Source: Microbacteriaceae bacterium (GTDB taxonomy: Bacteria; Actinomycetota; Actinomycetes; Actinomycetales; Microbacteriaceae). From it: a stretch of DNA of 64,000 bases. The notes beneath the pieces are model-generated. The model was not told the DNA's origin, searched no databases, and worked only from the letters and a program-made list of their open reading frames with translations. Each line of letters begins with the position of its first letter. The first letter of the stretch is position 1. The position numbers and the translations under genes were made by a program. The stretch spans positions 62,001 through 126,000 of the forward strand of contig JAHEGG010000004.1 of the NCBI GenBank assembly GCA_024639845.1, in the 5' to 3' direction. This document shows positions 8,678 to 16,975 of the stretch, in pieces.

Positions 8678-8679
8678 TC

Positions 8680-8710
8680 TGGTATAGTTTTCCCTTGGTG
8701 CCGTTGCACC
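8680..8710 (+). promoter_or_regulatory. rpmE2: Extended -10 promoter and 5' leader hairpin of the L31 gene
   Basis: TG-N-TATAGT (8680-8688) is a good extended -10 element. Transcription should start near 8695, at the base of a perfect GGTGC-CGTT-GCACC hairpin (8697-8710), and leave a leader of about 65 nt before the L31 start. No recognisable Zur palindrome is present. Confidence 0.5.
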
Positions 8711-8759
8711 GCAAATCCCTGGCGAGAGCCAAATCTTTAGACTTTAGGAAGTTATTCGC

Positions 8760-9011
8760 ATGAAGGCTGACATCCACCCTAAGTACGAGCAGATCGTTTT
8801 CCGCGACCTGGCCTCGGGTGTTGCATTCCTCACCCGCTCGACCGTCACCTCGAGCAAGACCATCGAGTGGGAAGACGGAAACACCTATCCTGTGTTCGAC
8901 GTCGAAATCTCGTCGGCTTCGCACCCGTTCTACACTGGCAAGCAGCGGATCATGGACTCCGCCGGACGTGTGGAGAAGTTCAACACCCGCTACAAGGGCT
9001 TCGGCGCTTAA
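8760..9011 (+). CDS. rpmE2: 50S ribosomal protein L31, type B (zinc-independent)
   Basis: The 83-residue protein begins [16 protein letters not shown] and contains [18 protein letters not shown] and VEKFNTRY, all hallmarks of type B L31. The CxxC zinc motif of type A L31 is absent and there is no cysteine at all. Type B proteins can replace the zinc form when zinc is short. The ATG has an AGGAAG ribosome binding site 8 nt upstream. The gene is monocistronic, with its own promoter and a strong terminator. Confidence 0.97.
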   Translation: MKADIHPKYEQIVFRDLASGVAFLTRSTVTSSKTIEWEDGNTYPVFDVEISSASHPFYTGKQRIMDSAGRVEKFNTRYKGFGA

Positions 9012-9026
9012 TTCAAGCTTCAAACG

Positions 9027-9054
9027 AAAAACCTCACCATTCGGTGAGGTTTTT
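9027..9054. terminator. Bidirectional terminator after the L31 gene
   Basis: The stem ACCTCACC-ATTC-GGTGAGGT (9031-9050) is flanked by A4 on the left and T4 on the right. It serves the L31 gene and the convergent exonuclease gene. Confidence 0.92.
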
Positions 9055-9096
9055 CGATTTAACGGCAGTTGCGAGCCGAGTTCGGTTTCAGAAAGG

Positions 9097-9834
9097 CTAT
9101 TTTTCTTCTTGAAACTTGAGTGGCCAACCGAGTTGCGGCTGAAAGCTGGGATCTTTGCCCTGCATGAAGCGGGCGAAATCCAGGTCTAAATCTTTAGCCC
9201 AAGCCACCTGAGACTGATGAAGTTGTTCTGCCGAGACATCGAGCCGATCAAAAAACTTTCTGGCGATGGCTTGCGCGACTCGACCTGCGGCAACCGCATC
9301 TGCGGTTGCATTGTGTGCATCATCAAGCGGAACCTGATAAAAATCGGCGGTCAGTTCTAGCCGGCGTTTGCCACCACGATAGCGATCTAGAAACTTGTCA
9401 ATCACCAGAGGGTCAACCACCGGACTCGGGTTTTGCAAAGGTTCGACACCGTGGCGAAGCGCTTCGAAGTGCAAGATCGTGAAGTCGTAAGGGGCGTTAT
9501 AGGCCACCACCGGAATGCCCTGCTCGAAGTAGCCACGAAGGCGTTCGACAATCTGGCCAACGACTTCTGCCGCCGGCCTGCCGTGCTCGCGTGCGTAGGC
9601 GGTGGTGATTTTGTGAACCGAAGTAGCGATTTCTGGAATCTCGATTACTGGGTCGGCTAACCATTCAACATCTTCGCCAATGACCTGACCGTTTTCATCG
9701 ATCAGCGCTGCACAAGCCGTTACGATTCTGGATTCTTTGAGATTCAAACCGGTGGTTTCTAGGTCAAAGACCGCCAATTTCTTGGCCCAGGCTGGAAGGG
9801 GAGACTGCGGCAAATCAAACAGAAAAGAGTTCAC
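9097..9834 (-). CDS. DnaQ-like 3'-5' exonuclease (DEDDh family)
   Basis: The protein has 245 residues from GTG 9834. ExoI motif FDLETTGLN supplies Asp and Glu. ExoII is near PVVAYNAPYDFTIL. ExoIII is HNATADAVAAG, with the His-x4-Asp of the DEDDh subclass. It is a single-domain protein, so it could be a proofreading subunit or an RNA/DNA trimming enzyme; the family does not settle this. A TTG 6 nt further upstream is in frame. GTG is preferred because TAGTGT lies exactly 6 nt before it, consistent with leaderless initiation, and no ribosome binding site serves the TTG. Confidence 0.88.
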   Translation of the reverse strand: MNSFLFDLPQSPLPAWAKKLAVFDLETTGLNLKESRIVTACAALIDENGQVIGEDVEWLADPVIEIPEIATSVHKITTAYAREHGRPAAEVVGQIVERLRGYFEQGIPVVAYNAPYDFTILHFEALRHGVEPLQNPSPVVDPLVIDKFLDRYRGGKRRLELTADFYQVPLDDAHNATADAVAAGRVAQAIARKFFDRLDVSAEQLHQSQVAWAKDLDLDFARFMQGKDPSFQPQLGWPLKFQEEK

Positions 9835-9840
9835 GCTCAA

Positions 9841-9846
9841 ACACTA
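9841..9846 (-). promoter_or_regulatory. -10 element of leaderless exonuclease gene
   Basis: TAGTGT on the minus strand is followed by six bases and then the GTG at 9834. The usual distance from -10 to transcription start places +1 on the start codon. Confidence 0.45.
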
Positions 9847-9869
9847 TCCGCGCGTGACGACATTGTGTC

Positions 9870-10823
9870 TCAGGCGAGCCCAGTAGCTCGAGCGATCTCG
9901 GTAGCGGCCGCACTCTGGTTCAGAGTGAAAATGTGAAGCCCTGGAGCGCCAGCGGCCAAGAGGTCACGACCGAGTTCTGCGGTGAAATCCATGCCGATTC
10001 GTCGCGCGGTGGCCTCATCGGCCTCTTCTAGAGCGCTCACAAGCCTCTCGGGAACCCTAGCACCGCTGAGCGACGCCATTCGAAGCACCTGCTTGGCATT
10101 AGCAATCGGCATGAGACCCGGCACGATCGGAATCATTACTCCGGCATTCTCGGCCGACTCAACCAGATCGACATACATCTGCACTGAGAAAAACAGCTGC
10201 GTCACTGCAAAATCTGCACCGGCTTCGGCTTTCAGCTTTAATACTCGGATGTCGTGGTCAAGGTTTTCCGACTCGGGATGCCCCTCGGGGAAAGCGCCAA
10301 CACCGACCTCGATTCCGGTAGCGCTCTTCGCGAGTTGCACCAGCTCGAGCGCGGTCTTCAGTTCGCCTTCGGCGAGCGCATCCAGGTTATCTTTTGGCGC
10401 ATCGCCTCGAATCGCGAGGATGGCCGCAACTCCAGCATCTTCGTAGCGGTGAATGATGTCGAGAGTGCCAGAGCGCGAAGCCCCGACGCAGGTCAGGTGG
10501 CCGACCGTCGGCACCTTGGTGGCGAGGTTCTCAACCACGGCGAGAGAGCGTTCACGATTGGAACCTCCTGCGCCGTAGGTCACCGAGATGTAATCGGGCT
10601 TGAGTTCGGCAAGTTGGTCGAAGGTCGCATAAAGCGAGTCGGTGGCTTCATCATCCTTGGGAGGAAAAAATTCGAACGAAAGCGTTGCTCGACTCGATTG
10701 GCGTGCTTGCTCGGTGATGCGACTGATGTTGCTAATCTGCGTTTCCTGATCGTTCGTTTTGAGAAATGGATTCGGCCCAGCCCCAAGTTTATCGGGGGCG
10801 TGGCGGTTAGAATTTAGTTTCAA
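9870..10823 (-). CDS. metF: Methylenetetrahydrofolate reductase MetF
   Basis: This is a TIM-barrel flavoprotein of about 317 residues. SFEFFPPKDDEA carries the catalytic Glu. YGAGGSNRERS, LTCVGASR, AILAIRGDAP and the FFSVQMYVDL stretch are typical of MetF. It reduces methylene-THF to methyl-THF, the methyl donor for the MetH encoded next door. The start is uncertain: TTG 10823 has a GAGAAGGG ribosome binding site about 5 nt upstream, while a longer GTG at 10922 would overlap metH by 100 bp. The first 40 residues after the TTG are low in conserved character. The TTG shares its first base pair with the first base of the divergent metH ATG. Confidence 0.9.
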   Translation of the reverse strand: MKLNSNRHAPDKLGAGPNPFLKTNDQETQISNISRITEQARQSSRATLSFEFFPPKDDEATDSLYATFDQLAELKPDYISVTYGAGGSNRERSLAVVENLATKVPTVGHLTCVGASRSGTLDIIHRYEDAGVAAILAIRGDAPKDNLDALAEGELKTALELVQLAKSATGIEVGVGAFPEGHPESENLDHDIRVLKLKAEAGADFAVTQLFFSVQMYVDLVESAENAGVMIPIVPGLMPIANAKQVLRMASLSGARVPERLVSALEEADEATARRIGMDFTAELGRDLLAAGAPGLHIFTLNQSAAATEIARATGLA

Positions 10824-13800
10824 TGTTCCCTTCTCGCGCCCAATCCCTGCTCGATGCCATGACCCAACGCGTCGTGGTCGCTGACGGCGCAATGGGAACG
10901 ATGATTCAGTCGGCTTCGCCAACTCTCGAGGATTTTCAGGGACACGAAGGCTGCAACGAGATCCTCAACGTGACTCGCCCAGAACTTATCGAATCGATTC
11001 ACAAACGCTACTTGGATGCCGGCTCTGAGGCCATTGAAACCAACACCTTTGGCGCAAACTTCGCCAACCTAGCCGAGTATGGCATCGAAGACCGCATAGA
11101 AGAACTGGCCCTGGCTGGTGCGGCGATTGCCCGCCGAGCAGCCGATGCCGCAGCGACTAAGGAGAAACCGCGCTGGGTGCTCGGTTCGGTTGGTCCTGGC
11201 ACGAAACTGCCAACTCTGGGTCACACCGAGTTCAGAATTCTGCGCGATGCCTATCAGGCGCAGGTGCGTGGGCTCCTGCTAGGTGGCACCGATGCCATGT
11301 TGATCGAGACTGCCCAGGATTTGTTGCAGGCGAAGTCGGCCGTAGTTGGCGCAAAACGTGCAATGTCGGCTCTGGGGGAGTATCGACCAATCATCGTCTC
11401 GGTAACCATCGAAACCACCGGAACAATGCTTCTTGGATCCGAAATCGGCGCGGCCCTGACCGCTCTTTCGGCTCTCGGCATCGACGCGATCGGGCTCAAC
11501 TGCGCAACCGGGCCCACCGAGATGAGCGAACACCTTCGCTATCTTTCGAAATACTCGCAACTGCCTCTCGTCGTCATGCCTAACGCCGGCCTGCCGATTC
11601 TAACCTCGGATGGCGCACACTACCCACTTGAGCCTCACGAACTAGCCACAGCGCAACTCCAATTCGTGCGTGAATACGGTGCCGGCATGGTCGGTGGTTG
11701 CTGTGGCACCACCCCGGAGCACATCGCTCAACTTGCGAAAAGCGTTGCCGCCGAAAATCCGAGCCGACCCGCTTGGATCAACGAACCGGGATTGGCCAGC
11801 CTTTATCAGCACCAACCTTTCGACCAAACTATGACCTACCTGTCGATCGGTGAGCGCACCAACGCCAACGGTTCCAAGGTGTTCAGAGACGCGATGCTGG
11901 CCGAAAACTGGGATGAGTGCCTCGAAATCGCCAAATCGCAAACCCGTGAGGGAGCTCACGCCCTCGACGTCTGCGTCGACTACGTCGGCCGCGACGGAGT
12001 TGCCGACATGCGAAACCTTGTGAGTCGTTTGGTGACCTCGACGACCCTGCCGATCGTGCTCGACTCGACCGAACCCGCAGTTCTCGAAGCCGGGCTCGAG
12101 TGCATCGGTGGTCGCGCCATGATCAACTCGGTGAACTACGAAGACGGCGATGGGCCGACCTCGCGATTTGCCCGCATCATGCCGATCGTCAAAGAGCACG
12201 GTGCAGCAGTAGTTGCACTGACCATCGACGAAACCGGTCAGGCCAGAACCGCAGACCACAAGGTCGAGATTGCCACTCGATTGATTACCGACCTTCGAGA
12301 CAACTGGAATTTGAAGCTTTCCGACATTGTGGTCGACACTCTAACCTTTCCGATTGCTACCGGCCAAGACGAAACGCGCCGAGACGGACTCGAGACGATT
12401 GAGGCGATTCGACGCCTGAACGATGCATTCCCCGGGGTGCAGACCACACTCGGTATCTCGAACATATCTTTCGGCCTTTCACCGGCCGCAAGACACGTGC
12501 TGAACTCAGTTTTCCTTCACGAGTGTGCGCAAGCGGGGCTGACCTCCGCCATAGTGCACGCCGCCAGAATCATGCCCCTGACTCAGATTCCGGAACGTCA
12601 GCTAAAGGTCGCTCTAGACCTGATCTATGACCGCCGTGAATACGATGCCGACGGCAATGTCAGCTTTGACCCGCTGACCCAGTTGCTCGACGAGTTTTCT
12701 GGCGTTGACAGCGCAGCGACCAAGCAATCTCGAGCCGCTGAACTAGCTGCGATGCCGCTGAATGAGCGACTACAACGACGCATCATCGATGGTGACAAGA
12801 AGGGGCTCGAAGCCGACCTCGACGAGGCTCTGGCCTCTGGCATGAAGGCGTTGGCCATCATCAATGACCACCTCCTTGCCGGCATGCAGGTGGTCGGTGA
12901 ACTGTTCGGCCGAGGCGAGATGCAGCTTCCGTTCGTGTTGCAAAGTGCAGAAGTCATGAAGGCCTCGGTGGCTCACCTCGAACCTCACATCGAAAAAACC
13001 GATGACTCGGGCAAGGGCAAGATCCTGCTGGCCACCGTGCGCGGCGACGTGCACGACATCGGCAAAAACCTGGTCGACATCATCCTGAGCAACAACGGCT
13101 TTGACACTGTGAACATCGGCATCAAGCAATCGGTGAACGACATCTTGATCGCGGCCGATGAGCACAACGTAGACGTGATCGGCATGAGCGGCCTGCTGGT
13201 GAAGTCCACTCAGGTGATGCGCGAAAACCTGGAGGAGATGAACCAGCGTGGCGTCGCAACTCGCTGGCCGGTAATTCTCGGCGGTGCGGCGCTCACTCGA
13301 GCTTTCGTCGAACAGGATCTCGCCGAAATCTATGAGGGTCAGGTTCGCTATGCACGCGATGCCTTCGAAGGTCTAAAACTCATGGATGCCCTGGTCAAGT
13401 TCAAGCGCGGTGAAACCGTCGAACTGCCCGCACTAAAAAAGCGGGTAACCCCGAAGGGCAATCTTCTAGAAAGAACGGCTCTCGAAGACATCCCAGCCCG
13501 CTCGGATGTCGCAACCGACAACTCGATTCCGACTCCACCGTTCTGGGGCGTTCGCGTCGTGAAGGGCATCGCCCTGCGTGATTACGCTAGCTTCTTGGAC
13601 GAACGGGCAACCTTCATGGGCCAGTGGGGCCTCAAGCCGGGGCGGGGCGACGACGGCGCGAGTTATGAAGAACTCGTCGAAACTGAGGGTCGCCCGCGTC
13701 TTCGCGCGTGGCTAGAACGAATCCAAACCGATTCGCTGCTGGAGGCGGCCGTGGTTTACGGTTATTTCCCTGCCGTCAGTGACGGTGACGATTTGATCAT

Positions 13801-14356
13801 CCTGCACCACCCATCCGAAGGCGCGACCGACGGCGGAAGCGGGGGAGCAGCGTTCACCGAAAGACTTCGGTTTAGCTTCCCGCGGCAGGCACGCGACCGG
13901 CACCTGTGTTTGAGCGACTTCGTTGCCGACAAAGACTCCGGCCGCATTGACGTGGTGCCATTCCAACTGGTGACCATGGGAAACCGGATCTCTGAGGCGG
14001 CCAACGAACTCTATGCCAAGAACGAGTATCGCGACTATCTTGAAATTCACGGATTGTCTGTGCAATTGACCGAGGCGCTAGCAGAATTCTGGCATCATAG
14101 AGTTCGCGACGAACTTGGGTTCGGTGGCGAAGACCCGTCAGAGATCGAAGGCTTTTTCAAGCTGGACTATCGAGGCGCACGTTATTCGTTTGGTTACCCG
14201 GCCTGTCCTAATCTCGAGGATCGAAGCAAATTGGTTGAACTTCTCAAGCCAGAGGTCATTGGGGTGACTCTGTCAGAAGAACTACAGCTGCATCCCGAAC
14301 AGTCAACCGATGCCATGATCCTTCACCACCCCGAGGCCAAGTATTTCTCGGTCTAG
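10823..14356 (+). CDS. metH: Cobalamin-dependent methionine synthase MetH
   Basis: The 1177-residue protein has all four modules. The homocysteine-binding barrel (1-310) carries the zinc ligands in GLNCATGP and GGCCGTT. The pterin domain is at about 340-610. The cobalamin cap and Rossmann domain (about 640-880) has DVHDIGKNL, whose His coordinates cobalt. The C-terminal reactivation domain has SAM-binding RGARYSFGYPACPN and ends in HHPEAKYFSV. It transfers methyl from methyl-THF through methylcobalamin to homocysteine. The length is close to the E. coli enzyme. TAGAAT lies 9 nt before the ATG, giving at most a 2-nt leader. There is no room for a cobalamin riboswitch. Confidence 0.97.
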   Translation: MFPSRAQSLLDAMTQRVVVADGAMGTMIQSASPTLEDFQGHEGCNEILNVTRPELIESIHKRYLDAGSEAIETNTFGANFANLAEYGIEDRIEELALAGAAIARRAADAAATKEKPRWVLGSVGPGTKLPTLGHTEFRILRDAYQAQVRGLLLGGTDAMLIETAQDLLQAKSAVVGAKRAMSALGEYRPIIVSVTIETTGTMLLGSEIGAALTALSALGIDAIGLNCATGPTEMSEHLRYLSKYSQLPLVVMPNAGLPILTSDGAHYPLEPHELATAQLQFVREYGAGMVGGCCGTTPEHIAQLAKSVAAENPSRPAWINEPGLASLYQHQPFDQTMTYLSIGERTNANGSKVFRDAMLAENWDECLEIAKSQTREGAHALDVCVDYVGRDGVADMRNLVSRLVTSTTLPIVLDSTEPAVLEAGLECIGGRAMINSVNYEDGDGPTSRFARIMPIVKEHGAAVVALTIDETGQARTADHKVEIATRLITDLRDNWNLKLSDIVVDTLTFPIATGQDETRRDGLETIEAIRRLNDAFPGVQTTLGISNISFGLSPAARHVLNSVFLHECAQAGLTSAIVHAARIMPLTQIPERQLKVALDLIYDRREYDADGNVSFDPLTQLLDEFSGVDSAATKQSRAAELAAMPLNERLQRRIIDGDKKGLEADLDEALASGMKALAIINDHLLAGMQVVGELFGRGEMQLPFVLQSAEVMKASVAHLEPHIEKTDDSGKGKILLATVRGDVHDIGKNLVDIILSNNGFDTVNIGIKQSVNDILIAADEHNVDVIGMSGLLVKSTQVMRENLEEMNQRGVATRWPVILGGAALTRAFVEQDLAEIYEGQVRYARDAFEGLKLMDALVKFKRGETVELPALKKRVTPKGNLLERTALEDIPARSDVATDNSIPTPPFWGVRVVKGIALRDYASFLDERATFMGQWGLKPGRGDDGASYEELVETEGRPRLRAWLERIQTDSLLEAAVVYGYFPAVSDGDDLIILHHPSEGATDGGSGGAAFTERLRFSFPRQARDRHLCLSDFVADKDSGRIDVVPFQLVTMGNRISEAANELYAKNEYRDYLEIHGLSVQLTEALAEFWHHRVRDELGFGGEDPSEIEGFFKLDYRGARYSFGYPACPNLEDRSKLVELLKPEVIGVTLSEELQLHPEQSTDAMILHHPEAKYFSV

Positions 14357-14366
14357 GAGAATCAAA

Positions 14367-15260
14367 TTGATTTCGCAAACCGAAGGCTTTGCAACCAGCG
14401 CTATCGGGCGCGCTGAACTGAATGCAAATCACCTAAGCAACGGAAAAAGCCCGTACTGGCTTTATCCAGCCACTGAGCCACGCAAGGGCTCGATACTATT
14501 CGTACACGGCTACCGTGGAACAAGACAAGGCGTAGAACCCATCGTCGGTGCACTACCGGCATATGACTGCTATGTTCTTGAAGTTCCTGGATTCGGTGAT
14601 GCACCGCCTTTGCCAGTCGAACACACGATCGAAAACTATGCCGATTGGCTAAATGAATTTGTTGAGGCGACTGACGTCCAAGGTGACCTAACGATTTTCG
14701 GTCACTCATTCGGAACCATTGTGATTGGTCGCTATGTAACCAAGTTCGCCAAGAGCAACCGCCTGGCCTTGCTCAACCCTGTGTCGATGCCAGCCATGCG
14801 TGGACCAAGAACCATCATGACCAAGGTTTCTCTCGCTTGGTACAAGATTGCGGCGCGCATCCCAGAAAAAGCCGGGCGCTGGATGCTCGGACATCCAATT
14901 GTCATCTGGCTGGTAACCGAGGTGCTTTACAAGGGCAACGACCCAATTCTGAAAGCTTGGATTCATACCCAGCACAAGGCGCATTTCAGCCGGTTTGCGA
15001 ACACCAGGATAGCCGAGCAGGCGTTCATCGCATCCTGCTCGCACAACCTGACCGAATACGCGGCCGAGATTAATCAACCGGTGCTGCTTCTCTGCGGAGA
15101 CAAAGACGACATCACCTCGATCGAGGCTCAGCGCGAAGCGGCGGCGCTCTATGCCAACGCCACCTACGTCGAAATGCTCGGGGTCGGCCACCTACCGCAC
15201 TACGAGCGCGTGCATGTCGTCGCCCAGCACACCGATGAGTTCATTACGCTCAACCAGTGA
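14367..15260 (+). CDS. Alpha/beta hydrolase
   Basis: The protein has 297 residues from TTG 14367, which has a clear AGGAG 7 nt upstream. The fold is shown by ILFVHGYRGT (oxyanion region), the nucleophile elbow FGHSFGTIV with its Ser, the acid in LLCGDKDD, and the His in GVGHLPHYERV. A long helical cap (about residues 135-215, rich in basic residues) lies between strands. The substrate is unknown. It lies 10 bp after metH and its stop overlaps the next start, so metH, this gene and the glycosyltransferase may be cotranscribed. With a glycosyltransferase as partner, a role in lipid or cell-envelope metabolism is possible but unproven. Confidence 0.85.
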   Translation: MISQTEGFATSAIGRAELNANHLSNGKSPYWLYPATEPRKGSILFVHGYRGTRQGVEPIVGALPAYDCYVLEVPGFGDAPPLPVEHTIENYADWLNEFVEATDVQGDLTIFGHSFGTIVIGRYVTKFAKSNRLALLNPVSMPAMRGPRTIMTKVSLAWYKIAARIPEKAGRWMLGHPIVIWLVTEVLYKGNDPILKAWIHTQHKAHFSRFANTRIAEQAFIASCSHNLTEYAAEINQPVLLLCGDKDDITSIEAQREAAALYANATYVEMLGVGHLPHYERVHVVAQHTDEFITLNQ

Positions 15261-16387
15261 GCATTTTCTTTGACGCACGGTTTATTCGAGTCGGTCACAC
15301 CGACGGAGTTAGCCGTTTTGCGGTCAATCTGTTTCGTGAGTTGAGCAAAATCCTGCCGGTTACCGCGATTGTGTCGAACGAGGCTCAGCTAGAGGAACTG
15401 CCCGAAGGATGCGACCACATTCTTGAGTGCCCGGTGGATTCACCTCGAGAGCTCGGGTTTGCCAAGCGCATGAACGCGCGGGGAGCATCCCTGATATTTT
15501 CACCGATGCAAACCACCGGCGGAATCGGCCGAAAATTCAAGCTCGTGCTCACGATTCACGATTTGATCTACTATCGTCATCGCACACCTCCTCGTGAATT
15601 CAACCCTTTGGTTCGTTTGCTCTGGCGCGCCTATCACCTGAGTTTTTTGCCGCAGCGTCTCTTGCTCAGAAAGGCGGATGCACTCGTCACAGTGAGCGAA
15701 ACATCAAAACGCGAAATAGTGTCTGCGCGGCTCTACCGCGGACCGATCGAGGTCATTCCTAACGCCGTCGACGAACGAATTCGGCTTGCACCTGCAACCA
15801 GTTCGCTGATTCGCGAGGGTGCCACGAATGAAAATGGCGACCAACCGAGCAAGGTTATCTATATGGGATCGTTCATGCCCTACAAAGACGTCGAAACCTT
15901 GATTCGTGGCTGCTCAAAGCGCTTAAACAACGTCGAACTTCACCTGGTCAGCCCGATCGACGAGCGAAGAAGAAACGAACTTGCGACTCTCGCTTTGAGC
16001 GAGACCACAGTCGTGGTCTTTCACAACGGGGTCACGGATGAGCAATACGTCGAGCTTCTCGACAGCAGTACACTCTTGGTCACGGCATCGAAGGCCGAAG
16101 GTTTTTGCATTCCGTTGGTCGAGGGTTTCGCAAGGGGAGTGCCTGCGGTTTGCAGCGACCTGCCGGTGCTTCGCGAGGTCGGAGCAGATGCTGCAGAGTA
16201 TTTTGAACCTGGAAACCCGCAGGCGCTTGGGGCTGCGATTCGGCGAGCGCGGGGCACTCGCGAGAACATGAGTTCCAAAGCGTTCGAGCGAGCCGAGGCA
16301 TTTTCATGGTCGAGTTCGGCTCAGAAGTTAGCCGACTTGTTAGTCGGGTTGGCTATGCTCCCAGAGGATTCGGCTGATAGTCGCTGA
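15257..16387 (+). CDS. Glycosyltransferase family 4 protein
   Basis: The 376-residue GT-B enzyme starts at GTG 15257 within the stop region of the hydrolase (GTGA). The N-terminal half shows FIRVGHTDGVSRFAVNL and a TIHDLIYY motif. The C-terminal half has YMGSFMPYKDVETLI and the nucleotide-sugar motif SKAEGFCIPLVEGFARGVPAVCSDLPVLREV, in which the E-x7-E pattern is visible. It resembles mannosyltransferases of the GT4 group. The acceptor is unknown. Its 3' end overlaps the convergent phosphatase gene by 35 bp. Confidence 0.87.
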   Translation: MSIFFDARFIRVGHTDGVSRFAVNLFRELSKILPVTAIVSNEAQLEELPEGCDHILECPVDSPRELGFAKRMNARGASLIFSPMQTTGGIGRKFKLVLTIHDLIYYRHRTPPREFNPLVRLLWRAYHLSFLPQRLLLRKADALVTVSETSKREIVSARLYRGPIEVIPNAVDERIRLAPATSSLIREGATNENGDQPSKVIYMGSFMPYKDVETLIRGCSKRLNNVELHLVSPIDERRRNELATLALSETTVVVFHNGVTDEQYVELLDSSTLLVTASKAEGFCIPLVEGFARGVPAVCSDLPVLREVGADAAEYFEPGNPQALGAAIRRARGTRENMSSKAFERAEAFSWSSSAQKLADLLVGLAMLPEDSADSR

Positions 16388-16934
16388 CGCTCCATCGGTG
16401 TCCGTCAAAGTGGAGCTTGGTCAGGCTCGTATTAGCAAACCGATCACCCTCTAGCGGTAAACGCTTCTCGCTGACCACTCGAACAACCTTGCGGATTAGC
16501 GCGCCATGGCTGACCGCGAGCACCCTCTTGCCGATAAAACGGCTCGCCAATTCTTCTAACAGTTTCAAAGCTCTCACTTCAAGCTCGACCAGTGATTCTC
16601 CGCCGGGAATGCCTTGCTTGGGGTCGTGGGTCAACTTCCACTCGTGGTAGTTGAGTCCTTCGGCCTCGCCGAAGGCGCGTTCGAGTAGCAAAGGCTCGAT
16701 GATTACCTCGCCGAGAGCGTTAGCATCCGAAATGATTCGAGCCGTCTCACGGGCTCTAGAAAGTGGCGAAGACACCACTAAATCCCAATCTTTGGATTCG
16801 ATCACTCGAGCGGCCCGCACGGCTTGAAGGATGCCATTTTCGTTTAGTGGAATGTCGCTGGTTCCTTGAAGGCGGCTTTGAACGTTCCAGTCGGTTTCGC
16901 CATGCCTTAGCAGCCCGAGGGTCAGTGAAGACAT
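16353..16934 (-). CDS. Histidine phosphatase (phosphoglycerate-mutase-like)
   Basis: The protein has 193 residues. LLRHGETDWN holds the catalytic His and Arg near the N-terminus. SSPLSRARETA, LLERAFGEAEG and AVSHGALIRKVV hold the remaining Arg, Glu and His. This is the branch-2 style cobC/PhoE-like layout. Substrates in the family range from sugar phosphates to alpha-ribazole phosphate, so no specific function is given. ATG 16934 is chosen over ATG 16943 because AAAGGA lies at proper distance from it. It is divergent from the methylase gene. Confidence 0.88.
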   Translation of the reverse strand: MSSLTLGLLRHGETDWNVQSRLQGTSDIPLNENGILQAVRAARVIESKDWDLVVSSPLSRARETARIISDANALGEVIIEPLLLERAFGEAEGLNYHEWKLTHDPKQGIPGGESLVELEVRALKLLEELASRFIGKRVLAVSHGALIRKVVRVVSEKRLPLEGDRFANTSLTKLHFDGHRWSVSDYQPNPLGA

Positions 16935-16963
16935 GCACCCCATCCTTTCAACAAGAACAAGTG

Positions 16964-16969
16964 TAACTT
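16964..16969 (+). promoter_or_regulatory. -10 element of leaderless methylase gene
   Basis: TAACTT is followed by six bases and the GTG at 16976. There is no Shine-Dalgarno sequence for this GTG. Confidence 0.45.
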
Positions 16970-16975
16970 TGACGA

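Noticed and set aside
10700-10860. Cobalamin or SAM riboswitch upstream of metF or metH
   Set aside because: The starts are adjacent or overlapping, and the sequence shows none of the conserved riboswitch elements. There is no space for such a leader.
9870-10922. Longer MetF reading frame starting at GTG 10922
   Set aside because: It would overlap metH by 100 bp and add unconserved, arginine-rich residues. TTG 10823 has a better ribosome binding site.
11642-12259. Long open frame on the minus strand opposite metH (205 codons)
   Set aside because: It lies wholly inside metH coding sequence, has no ribosome binding site and shows composition expected of a complementary shadow. The same applies to 40660-41325 opposite ctaD, 56595-57188 opposite dnaE and 5714-6301 opposite glgC.
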